In this document: positions 1-5,913 of the stretch, piece by piece
How positions within the stretch are numbered: the stretch's first letter is position 1
Layout: every line of letters begins with the position of its first letter
Assembly: GCA_009784085.1 (NCBI GenBank)
Contig: WRCJ01000074.1
Span: 1-7,638, forward strand
Direction: 5' to 3'
Origin: Oscillospiraceae bacterium
Lineage (GTDB): Bacteria > Bacillota > Clostridia > Oscillospirales > UBA929
DNA: 7,638 nt
Program-made: the position numbers and the translations under genes
The notes under the pieces: generated by a model
Told to the model about the DNA's origin: nothing
Databases searched by the model: none
Seen by the model: only the letters and a program-made list of their open reading frames with translations

Positions 1-785
1 AGTTTGAGTTGCGCATGTTGGGCGCGGCCGCATCCATCGCCGACCCCAACGTCGTGCTGAACACGTCGGTGGCGGAGGCTTTGCGGGAGTTTGCCGACCA
101 ACTGGAAGCGTCGGGGGACTTCCACCGGGACCTGGCCGCCCTCATCCAAAAGACCTTCCATGAACACAAGAGGATTGTCTATAACGGCAACAACTACGCC
201 AAAGCATGGATTGACGAGGCGGAGATCCGCCGCGGCCTATCCCACCGCAAGACTACCGTGGACGCGCTGCCCGTACTGGTTTCCCCGGAGAGCGTCGAAC
301 TCTTTGCGCGGCACCATGTCTTCACGCAGCCCGAGTTGCGCGCCCGCTATGAGGTCCTCCTGGAGAACTATTGCAAAACCATCCACATCGAGGCGTTGAC
401 CATGGCGGATATGGTCAAAGGGGATATCATCCCCGCCTGCGTCGCCTACCAGAACGATTTGGCCCAGCTGTTGGCGCGCAAGGCATCATTGGTCGGCCAC
501 GACTACGACTACGACTACAACTACGATAATTCGCTGGAATCCCACCTGTTGCATGACATTTCGGGGCTGGCCGCCCGCCTTCTCAATGCGTTGACCTGCC
601 TGCTGGAGGCGTTGGAGGCGCCCATGGAGGGGCTTGAACCCTTGGATAAGGCGCGGTTTCACCGCGATACGGTCAGCCGTGCCATGTCCGGGCTGCGATC
701 GGTAGCCGACGAACTCGAGGCGCAGATGGCGAAAAAATATTGGCCGTACCCCACATACGGCCAAATGCTCTACAGCGTCGTGTGA
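1..785 (+). CDS. glnN: Type III glutamine synthetase, C-terminal part (5' end outside window)
   Basis: Glutamine synthetase makes glutamine from glutamate, ammonia and ATP in the cytoplasm. The visible part is about the last 260 residues of a protein that is usually around 700 long. The frame is open to the left edge: the codons before the first possible starts (TTG at 9, ATG at 15) read Phe-Glu and continue the family motif FE-x-RMLG, so neither is the true start. Family signatures seen are NVVLNT, KRIVYNGNNY, KTTVDALP and EALTMADM followed by DIIPA, all typical of the GSIII C-terminal region rather than GSI or GSII. The N-terminal catalytic part, with its ATP and glutamate sites, is not in view. 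A Asp-Tyr repeat (bases 501-524) interrupts a variable stretch before the final helices. The stop is TGA at 783-785. The next gene starts 15 nt later, so cotranscription is likely. The family assignment is firm; the exact symbol (glnN or glnA3) is conventional. Confidence 0.93.
   Translation, partial: FELRMLGAAASIADPNVVLNTSVAEALREFADQLEASGDFHRDLAALIQKTFHEHKRIVYNGNNYAKAWIDEAEIRRGLSHRKTTVDALPVLVSPESVELFARHHVFTQPELRARYEVLLENYCKTIHIEALTMADMVKGDIIPACVAYQNDLAQLLARKASLVGHDYDYDYNYDNSLESHLLHDISGLAARLLNALTCLLEALEAPMEGLEPLDKARFHRDTVSRAMSGLRSVADELEAQMAKKYWPYPTYGQMLYSVV
501..524 (+). repeat. 6-nt tandem repeat (GACTAC x3 plus AACTAC) inside glnN
   Basis: Three exact GACTAC units and one AACTAC unit lie head to tail and encode alternating Asp-Tyr with one Asn-Tyr. 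The unit length is a multiple of three, so changes in copy number would keep the reading frame. The repeat sits in a loop before the last helical segment, between the conserved DIIPA block and the LESHLLHDI stretch. Confidence 0.85.
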
Positions 786-800
786 AGGGACAGAGAACAG

Positions 801-2603
801 GTGTTGAAAGAGGTTAATGGTAGCGCAAGCATAAATAAAAGCGCAAACATAAATGCGAATATTAACAGGCGCGGGGAAGCTTCCGCGCAAAGAAAAGCTT
901 CCGCGTTGCGCGAGGCTGGATTCTATCAAGGCGTCCCCCTTGGGAAAAAGCGGATAACAGGCCGGATTGCCATCCCCTCGGGGATCCGTTGCGCCCGCGC
1001 TTCCGCCATAGCGCGGTATTTTGGCATCCGGTCGGTGGGGATCATCACCACCAAGAGCATCAGCGCGCAACCCAAACAGGGATACAGGGAGCCGCTGTAT
1101 TATCGCTACGCCGACAACGCCTACATGAACGCTGTCGGGTTGGAGAACCCCGGCGCCCGCGCCTTTCGGGAAGAGTTGTCCCAGATTACGATCCCGGAGG
1201 ATAAGTTCCTCCTTGTCTCCCTGTTCGGCGGGGACGAGGCCTCTTTCCTGGAGGCGGCCGAGGCTCTGGCCGACATGGCCGACGGGTTCGAGCTCAATCT
1301 CTCCTGCCCCCACGCCAAAGGGTACGGCTTGCAGGTGGGCAACGACGCGGACCTGGTGGCCCGCATTACCGGGCGCATCGTGCGCGCCTTTGCCGGCATC
1401 CCCATCTTCGCCAAGCTGTCGGCCTCCATACCGGATGTGGCCGCCATCGCCGAATTGGCTGTCGGCCAAGGCGCGGCGGGCATCACGATCACAAACACCA
1501 TAGGCCCCGGCATCGCGTACCTGGGCGGGTCGCCGGTCCTGTCAAACGGCGTGGGGGGCTTGTCGGGGGAGGCTATCCGCCCCTTGGGCTTGAAGGCTAC
1601 GGCGGATATTCGGATGCGTATCGGGGAGGGGCCGCTCATCATTGGCATGGGCGGGATTTTTCTGGCACAGCACATGGAGGATTATTACCGCGCCGGCGCC
1701 GACTTCTTCGGGGTGGGCAGCGCGTTGACCAATCTGAGTACCGAGGAGTCGGCTGACTACCTGAACGGCTTGCAGGACGATGTGCAGGACGACGTGCAGG
1801 ACGATGTGGTGGGCGGCTTGCCGGGCGGCCGCCGGCGCGCCACCATGCCCAAGGCTGTAGACAACATGAGCTATACGGCTTGCCTGGTGGAAGGGAACAC
1901 CGCGCTGACGCCGTCCCTGCATAAGATAAGGCTGGCGCCATCCCCCGGCGGGGCGGGTGCGGGCGCGGGCACCTGCGCCTGCGACACGGCTGGGCGTTTC
2001 TTCTTCCTCATGCTCCCCGGGAAGGGGGAGAAGCCGTTTGCCATGTTTTCCCAGGAGGAGCGTTCCTTTGTCGTGAAAGACGTGGGCTTTTTCACGCATG
2101 AACTGACCCAGTTGTCGCCCGGCGATACGGTGTATCTGCGCGGGCCATACGGTAAAGGGATGCCGCTTTACAGGGATGCCAACATCAACTTTGTCGCCGG
2201 CGGGACGGGCATCTCCCCGGTGTACGAGATGGCCCGCGCCTATGCAAAACACAACAAGCTCCGCTTTTTCTTCGGCGTCGGGACGGCGGGCGATCTCTTC
2301 GATCGACACCGGTTTGATGCGTTGGGCGAGACGCATGTCGCCACCGAGGACGGGAGCTTGGGCAGGCGCGGGTTTGTCAGCGAGTTGTTGCGCGGCTTTG
2401 CCTTCGGGGATTCCCCGGTATTCATCAACGCTGGCCCACGCGCCATGATAGAAGCCTGCCGCGCCATCGAGGCGGAGGCGGCTTCCCAGGATATTTGGGC
2501 CGCGATTGAGTACCAGACCAGCTGCGGCGTGGGCATTTGCGGCAAGTGCGCTTGCGAGGGCGGACAGCTATCCTGCGTGGATGGCCCGTTTTTCAAACTA
2601 TGA
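801..2603 (+). CDS. pyrD: Dihydroorotate dehydrogenase fused to its PyrK-type electron transfer subunit
   Basis: A single 600-residue chain joins two subunits that are usually separate. Residues about 40-320 are a class 1-type FMN TIM barrel: Lys85 in TTKS, Asn116 in GLENPG, Asn166, Ser168 and Cys169 in NLSCPH, Lys205, Asn232 in TNTIG, and the phosphate-binding glycines of GMGG and GVGSA. Residues about 350-600 are PyrK-like: a flavin-binding KPFAMF, an NAD-site-like GGTGISP, the TEDGSLGRRGF motif, and a [2Fe-2S] ligand set Cys575, Cys580, Cys583 and Cys592 just before DGPFF. By family this oxidises dihydroorotate to orotate and passes electrons through FMN, Fe-S and FAD to NAD+. The pocket reads SCPH, as in dihydropyrimidine dehydrogenase, rather than the usual SCPN. 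I chose the GTG start because AAGGGA lies 10 nt upstream and no in-frame ATG precedes the barrel. Residues 1-38 are low-complexity. The stop overlaps the ATG of the kinase gene. Confidence 0.85.
   Translation: MLKEVNGSASINKSANINANINRRGEASAQRKASALREAGFYQGVPLGKKRITGRIAIPSGIRCARASAIARYFGIRSVGIITTKSISAQPKQGYREPLYYRYADNAYMNAVGLENPGARAFREELSQITIPEDKFLLVSLFGGDEASFLEAAEALADMADGFELNLSCPHAKGYGLQVGNDADLVARITGRIVRAFAGIPIFAKLSASIPDVAAIAELAVGQGAAGITITNTIGPGIAYLGGSPVLSNGVGGLSGEAIRPLGLKATADIRMRIGEGPLIIGMGGIFLAQHMEDYYRAGADFFGVGSALTNLSTEESADYLNGLQDDVQDDVQDDVVGGLPGGRRRATMPKAVDNMSYTACLVEGNTALTPSLHKIRLAPSPGGAGAGAGTCACDTAGRFFFLMLPGKGEKPFAMFSQEERSFVVKDVGFFTHELTQLSPGDTVYLRGPYGKGMPLYRDANINFVAGGTGISPVYEMARAYAKHNKLRFFFGVGTAGDLFDRHRFDALGETHVATEDGSLGRRGFVSELLRGFAFGDSPVFINAGPRAMIEACRAIEAEAASQDIWAAIEYQTSCGVGICGKCACEGGQLSCVDGPFFKL
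822..912 (+). repeat. Two 18-nt-period direct repeats at the 5' end of the pyrD-pyrK gene
   Basis: AGCGCAAGCATAAAT at 822-836 recurs at 840-854 with one change. AAGCTTCCGCG at 877-887 recurs exactly at 895-905. Both pairs have a period of 18 nt (six codons), so each looks like an in-frame tandem duplication that has since diverged. They encode the Ser/Asn/Ile- and Ala/Ser-rich N-terminal tail, which has no counterpart I know of in PyrD. Confidence 0.7.
1773..1808 (+). repeat. 12-nt tandem repeat x3 in the PyrD-PyrK interdomain linker
   Basis: CAGGACGATGTG occurs three times head to tail; the middle copy has one silent change (GAT to GAC). It encodes Gln-Asp-Asp-Val three times, exactly at the end of the barrel domain and before the Gly/Arg-rich stretch that leads into the PyrK-like domain. 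An acidic flexible linker is the simplest reading. Confidence 0.85.
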
Positions 2604-4723
2604 CAGTATTATCGAAGGCAGGGAAAATATCGGCGCTCATCCTCCTGATAGCTGCCGTCGTATCGGGCTTGTTCTTCGTCTTCGCGCAATTCAACATCGA
2701 CAGCGTCCCGGAGCAAATGCTCACGCATACGAAAGACAGCGGCGTCTCCTATTTCGAATGGGATGACGCCGGGAACAAGCTTGCGCTCACCCCCCTGTTC
2801 GGCGAGAGCGATTTTTGGGATGATTTGACAGGCTCGCCATTCCTGGACGCCTACCGCGTTCCGGATTCCGAGGAGCCGATCCATGAGCTTGAGACATGGC
2901 GGCGGATCGGGTTTTCCCGCGTTTTAGACGCCCCTATCGAAGACGCGGTACTAAACGTATATTTAGAGGGCGACAAGCTATATATCGTCTTTTTGGATGA
3001 CGAAATCTTGTACACGGATTTCCCCGACCAAACGGCCACGCCGGACACGCTTACAACGCCGGACACGCCGGACGCGCCGCCCGCGATCACCGCCGATTTG
3101 TATGCGCGGCATCAGGGCCGGCCCAATAAGGCCATGTCCATCGCACTGCCGCCCGATTACGCCGGCAGGACACTCACGATCGTCGAGTGCATCACGTCCG
3201 CGCAAGCCTTCTGGTGGTACCCGATGATACCCAGCATCGCGACCGACGAAGCCAGCCAGCTTACGTCTGTCATGATCTATGGGCCGCAAGGGATTATGAC
3301 GGGTATCTCCGCAGCCGTCCTGATCCTGCTGACTGTGCTGTTCGCGCAGCAGCTCCTGATCGGGAAACAGCCCTGGGTGATGTTGCTGCCCATCTTTTAC
3401 GGCCTGATCATGATGGTTGGGATGTCCACCTTCGTCAGTTTTACGCTGGGCCAGACCCAGCCCCTGCGCTGGATCAACGACCTATCCAACAGCTTCGCTT
3501 TTTACTGCGCGGGTGATTTACTGCTCGTCTTCCTCTCGCTGAAAATGAAGCGCCCGGCCCGTTTTGCCTTGACGGCGTCGGCTGTCGCCCATTTCGCCGT
3601 CACCGTGGGCTTCATGATCGATCTCCTGGCCCGGGGCGAGAGCATTTTCCTGGAAATGGAGTGGCTCAGCGTCTTCGGTTTCGCTGTTTTTATCACCGCC
3701 ATCGCGCTGATGGTAGGGGAACGCAAAGGGAACCGCTACTTCAAATTCAGCGTTTGGGGCATTTTGGCCTTTTTCATCGGCTATACGATCATCATGCTGA
3801 TCTATCGCTTTACGAATTATAATGCGTTTCTCGAGTATTTCAACCCCATTGAGGTAGTCGGCATCCTGAATTTTTATCCGCTCAACGAGCTGTTGTCCTA
3901 CATGATGATGTTGTTGGTCATGGTGTTCAGCGTGCTCGAGTATGTGTCGGATATGGTGGATCGCCGTACGCGGTTGATCTCGTTGGAGCAGATCAACCGC
4001 CTGAAAACGGAATTCCTCGGCGATATGTCCCATGAGCTGAAGACACCGCTCGCCGTGATGAGCGGCTATGCGCAGCACAGCCAGAAAAGCCTTGCCGACA
4101 GGCCGGGGATGTCGGAGGTGGAAGGCCACATGAAGCTCATCGCCTCCGAGGCCGACCGGCTGGCGTTGATGGTGTCGCAGATCCTCGACGTGACGCGCAT
4201 CGAGGAAGGGCGCATGATACTCGCGCCGCGCCCGGCTTCCCTCGACAGGATCATCCAAAATACCGTCAACACCTACTGCCCCGTGTTCGCCATCAACAAC
4301 AACAAATTGAGGATCGAGGGCTGCGGGGATCTTCCCGATGTGCGCTGCGACATACACCGCGTCACGCAGGTACTTGTCAATCTGATTTCCAACGCGGCGA
4401 AACACACGCGCGACGGCTTGATCACCATATTGGCCGAGGTCAGCGGCGCCTTCGTCGCGATTTCGGTCACCGACACCGGCGAGGGCATCGCGGCCGCGCG
4501 CCTACCATATTTGTTCGACCGTTATCGGAGCCACGACAGCGAAAACAGCGGAAGCAATGAAAACAAAGAAAAGCCCCGCGAAGCCGGGGCGGCGGAGACC
4601 GGCACGGGGCTGGGGCTGTACATCTGCAAGCATATCGTCGAGGCCCACGGCGGGGAAATCACGGTGAAAAGCGCGGAAGGGCAAGGCGCCTCCCTCCGCT
4701 TCACGCTCCCTATCCACGCTTAA
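2600..4723 (+). CDS. Seven-transmembrane sensor histidine kinase (7TMR-DISM-like)
   Basis: This 707-residue membrane kinase would sense an extracellular or membrane signal, autophosphorylate and pass phosphate to a response regulator. In order: a membrane segment at residues 10-29; an extracytoplasmic domain at about 31-230, with a Thr-Pro-Asp repeat and a beta-rich stretch near PPDYAGRTLTI; seven hydrophobic segments between about 232 and 450; a HisKA helix with phospho-acceptor His478 in HELKTPL; and an ATPase domain with the N-box Asn594-Asn598, DTGEGI from 625, LFDRYR, and GTGLGL from 668. All catalytic motifs are intact. The ATP lid carries a polar Ser/Asn/Glu insertion. An open frame extends back to 2537, but that part lies inside the Fe-S region of the upstream gene; ATG 2600, overlapping the upstream TGA and directly preceding the membrane segment, is the better start. 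Its own Shine-Dalgarno is weak, so translational coupling is likely. The signal sensed is unknown. The convergent regulator is the likely partner. Confidence 0.9.
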   Translation: MTVLSKAGKISALILLIAAVVSGLFFVFAQFNIDSVPEQMLTHTKDSGVSYFEWDDAGNKLALTPLFGESDFWDDLTGSPFLDAYRVPDSEEPIHELETWRRIGFSRVLDAPIEDAVLNVYLEGDKLYIVFLDDEILYTDFPDQTATPDTLTTPDTPDAPPAITADLYARHQGRPNKAMSIALPPDYAGRTLTIVECITSAQAFWWYPMIPSIATDEASQLTSVMIYGPQGIMTGISAAVLILLTVLFAQQLLIGKQPWVMLLPIFYGLIMMVGMSTFVSFTLGQTQPLRWINDLSNSFAFYCAGDLLLVFLSLKMKRPARFALTASAVAHFAVTVGFMIDLLARGESIFLEMEWLSVFGFAVFITAIALMVGERKGNRYFKFSVWGILAFFIGYTIIMLIYRFTNYNAFLEYFNPIEVVGILNFYPLNELLSYMMMLLVMVFSVLEYVSDMVDRRTRLISLEQINRLKTEFLGDMSHELKTPLAVMSGYAQHSQKSLADRPGMSEVEGHMKLIASEADRLALMVSQILDVTRIEEGRMILAPRPASLDRIIQNTVNTYCPVFAINNNKLRIEGCGDLPDVRCDIHRVTQVLVNLISNAAKHTRDGLITILAEVSGAFVAISVTDTGEGIAAARLPYLFDRYRSHDSENSGSNENKEKPREAGAAETGTGLGLYICKHIVEAHGGEITVKSAEGQGASLRFTLPIHA
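3038..3076 (+). repeat. 18-nt-period repeat in the kinase ectodomain (Thr-Pro-Asp-Thr)
   Basis: ACGCCGGACACG at 3038-3049 recurs exactly at 3056-3067 (period 18 nt). A third, overlapping partial copy, ACGCCGGACGCG, is at 3065-3076. The product is a Pro/Thr/Asp-rich hinge in the extracytoplasmic part of the kinase. Confidence 0.65.
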
Positions 4724-4726
4724 CCT

Positions 4727-5416
4727 CTATCCAAACATCACCTTGATAAACACGTATCGCCTATCCCCTGTCAAACGAAGCTCAAACGGACTGCCGTCGT
4801 CCAGTTTGAGCTTTTTCTTGAGGCTGGAGATATGCTTCCTCACCGTGTTGGCGTAAAAGCCCATCGGTTCGTCCCATACGGCCCGATACAGTTCCTCCGC
4901 AGAGAACCCCTGCCCCGCGTTACTGACGAGATGTGCCAACAGTTGCAGCTCCTTCGGCGCCAGCGGGATCTCCTCGCCGCCGAGCGTGGCCCTGCCGGCG
5001 TACAAATCGATAGCAAGGGGCGGCAGCTCGATCCGGCCCGCGCCGGAAAGCCCCTGCCTGCGAAGCTGCGCCATCACGCGCATGGAAAGCACGTCGAGGC
5101 TGTACGGCTTCACGATGTAGTCGTCGCCGCCGCCCATGAAACCCTTGACGACATTCTCGTCGCCGCCCATGCTGGTCAGATAGATAATGGGCGCGGTGGT
5201 GATCCGGCGGACCTCCGCGCAAAAGTCGTAGCCGGAACCATCCGGCAGCATCACATCCAAGAGCACCAAATCCGGCGGGCGCTCCCACACGATGGCCCGC
5301 GCCTCGCCCAGCGTCCTGGCCGCGTCCACCTCATAGCCTTGTTCCAGTAAATGCTGTTTATTCAGGGAGAGGACGTCGGCTTCATCCTCCACCATCAGTA
5401 TCCTCGGTCGCCCCAT
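4727..5416 (-). CDS. OmpR/PhoB-family response regulator
   Basis: This 229-residue two-domain transcription factor is presumably phosphorylated by the adjacent kinase. The receiver spans residues about 4-118: acidic pair Glu10-Asp11, phospho-acceptor Asp54 in LLDVMLPDG, Thr81 in IYLTSM, and Lys103 in VKPYS. The winged helix spans about 130-226, with a recognition-helix-like TVRKHISSLKKKL at 191-203. The wing reads TGDRRYVF where most relatives have a Gly-x-Gly-Tyr turn. The frame is open 25 codons further upstream to an ATG at 5491, but that part is an Asp/Ile-rich product of repeats, whereas the ATG at 5416 has GGGAGG exactly 6 nt before it and leads straight into RILMVEDE, so I use 5416. 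The stop is 3 nt from the stop of the kinase on the other strand, so the pair is convergent and cannot share an mRNA. The targets are unknown. Confidence 0.93.
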   Translation of the reverse strand: MGRPRILMVEDEADVLSLNKQHLLEQGYEVDAARTLGEARAIVWERPPDLVLLDVMLPDGSGYDFCAEVRRITTAPIIYLTSMGGDENVVKGFMGGGDDYIVKPYSLDVLSMRVMAQLRRQGLSGAGRIELPPLAIDLYAGRATLGGEEIPLAPKELQLLAHLVSNAGQGFSAEELYRAVWDEPMGFYANTVRKHISSLKKKLKLDDGSPFELRLTGDRRYVFIKVMFG

Positions 5417-5431
5417 CTTCTTCCTCCCACA

Positions 5432-5455
5432 ATCAATATCATCATCAATATCATC
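5432..5455 (-). repeat. Perfect 12-nt tandem direct repeat in the response regulator leader
   Basis: On the + strand ATCAATATCATC is repeated exactly, head to tail (5432-5443 and 5444-5455), just upstream of the regulator's Shine-Dalgarno. OmpR-family regulators often bind direct repeats spaced by about one helical turn, so an autoregulatory site is possible. A chance slippage product is equally possible, given the other tandem repeats in this window. Confidence 0.8.
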
Positions 5456-5463
5456 TTCGTCAA
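5435..5463 (-). promoter_or_regulatory. Candidate promoter for the response regulator
   Basis: Reading the minus strand, TTGACG (bases 5463-5458) is followed after 17 nt by GATATT (5440-5435), a good -35 and a mediocre -10. The implied start near 5428 would leave a leader of only about 12 nt with GGGAGG right at its 5' end. That is short, so this is a weak call. Confidence 0.3.
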
Positions 5464-5496
5464 TCATCGTCGTTTGATTCAACATCAACATCTTTT

Positions 5497-5514
5497 GATT
5501 ACTTTTTGGTAATC
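5497..5514. promoter_or_regulatory. Perfect inverted repeat in the divergent intergenic region (candidate operator)
   Basis: GATTAC at 5497-5502 and GTAATC at 5509-5514 form exact 6-bp arms around a 6-nt TTTTTG centre. The site lies between the candidate leftward promoter (5435-5463) and the candidate rightward -10 (5541-5546), where a dimeric regulator could act on both. No regulator is assigned. Confidence 0.35.
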
Positions 5515-5537
5515 TTCGCCACGCGCCCCCTCGCGTA

Positions 5538-5546
5538 TGCTATACT
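5538..5546 (+). promoter_or_regulatory. Candidate extended -10 promoter for the DUF2442-lipoprotein unit
   Basis: TGC-TATACT matches an extended -10 element (TGn plus five of six bases of TATAAT). No convincing -35 lies 16-18 nt upstream, which extended -10 promoters can tolerate. Transcription would start near 5553, giving a leader of about 74 nt before the ATG at 5627. Confidence 0.45.
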
Positions 5547-5586
5547 TGGCTCGCCCTCAGACAGCATTATACAGCACATCCCGCAC

Positions 5587-5616
5587 GCCGTCAACTTGGA
5601 AGCCGTCAACATGGAG
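5587..5616 (+). repeat. 15-nt imperfect tandem duplication carrying the DUF2442 ribosome binding site
   Basis: GCCGTCAACTTGGAA (5587-5601) is followed directly by GCCGTCAACATGGAG (5602-5616), with two differences. The second copy supplies most of the GGAGG Shine-Dalgarno (5613-5617) of the gene starting at 5627, so the duplication lies inside its translation initiation region. Confidence 0.75.
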
Positions 5617-5626
5617 GAAAGGTATT

Positions 5627-5857
5627 ATGCTCACAATCGTGCGCGTTGGCATGCTCGACGGCAACACGCTGGACGTACAGTTCAGCAACAACAACATCCT
5701 CTTGCTGGAGTTGACGCCCCTCATGCAAAGGCCGGAGTTTTCGCAGCTCATCGAGGACGACCGCATCCTCTACCCGAAGACGGACGGGCAAAGCGTCTAC
5801 TGGCGGGACGGCCCGGGCCTGACGCTGGAGGACATCATTGCCATGGTGCGAAGCTGA
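5627..5857 (+). CDS. Small DUF2442-type protein
   Basis: The product is 76 residues. It matches the DUF2442 pattern as I know it: a start of the form MLTIVRVGMLDGNTL, an F-x-N/D-x turn with an aliphatic strand (FSNNNILLLELTPLM), and a C-terminal aromatic-WxDG element (VYWRDGPGLTLEDI). Family members are small cytoplasmic proteins of unknown biochemistry, often found beside DUF4160 proteins in toxin-antitoxin-like pairs; no such partner is visible here. The frame is open upstream to 5537, but ATG 5627 has GGAGG 9 nt before it and begins the recognisable domain. There are 56 nt between its stop and the lipoprotein start and no terminator between them, so the two are probably cotranscribed from the promoter near 5541. 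Family assignment is by eye; the function is unknown. Confidence 0.65.
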   Translation: MLTIVRVGMLDGNTLDVQFSNNNILLLELTPLMQRPEFSQLIEDDRILYPKTDGQSVYWRDGPGLTLEDIIAMVRS

Positions 5858-5885
5858 CACAGCAACCCACTGACACAGGAAACCG
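5854..5885 (+). repeat. 16-nt imperfect tandem duplication at the DUF2442 stop codon
   Basis: CTGACACAGCAACCCA (5854-5869) is followed directly by CTGACACAGGAAACCG (5870-5885), 13 of 16 positions matching. The first copy contains the TGA stop of the DUF2442 gene. The second gives a CTGACA box that resembles a -35, but no usable -10 follows at the right distance. Confidence 0.65.
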
Positions 5886-5913
5886 TAAGATTAACATAAA
5901 AAGGAGAAACAAA

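Noticed and set aside
786..800. Pyrimidine-responsive leader (PyrR-type attenuator) before the pyrD-pyrK gene
   Set aside because: Only 15 nt separate it from glnN, with no hairpin or leader peptide. Any such control would have to lie upstream of glnN, outside the window.
486..1469. 327-codon open frame on the minus strand opposite glnN and pyrD
   Set aside because: It lies antisense to two well-conserved genes, spans their junction, has a low-complexity poly-Val end from the GACTAC repeat, and shows no domain. Long antisense frames are expected in GC-rich genes.
1121..1675. 184-codon minus-strand frame opposite the PyrD catalytic region
   Set aside because: It is entirely antisense to the conserved barrel motifs of PyrD and has no independent support.
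3518..4405. 295-codon minus-strand frame opposite the kinase
   Set aside because: It covers the conserved HisKA and membrane regions of the kinase in antisense and has no ribosome site or domain of its own.
4573..4590. Perfect 6-bp GC hairpin (GCCCCG/CGGGGC) in the kinase gene
   Set aside because: It lies within codons of the ATP lid and has no T-run after it, so it is not a terminator. A short GC palindrome is expected by chance at this composition.
5870..5897. CTGACA plus TAACAT (16-nt spacing) as a promoter for the lipoprotein
   Set aside because: The implied start near 5904 would cut into the AAGGAG ribosome site at 5901-5906, leaving the gene untranslatable, and CTGACA is part of a tandem duplication.
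5506..5913. Upstream extension of the lipoprotein frame by 136 codons
   Set aside because: It overlaps the DUF2442 gene in another frame and would bury the signal peptide in the middle of the protein. AAGGAG just before ATG 5914 marks the true start.
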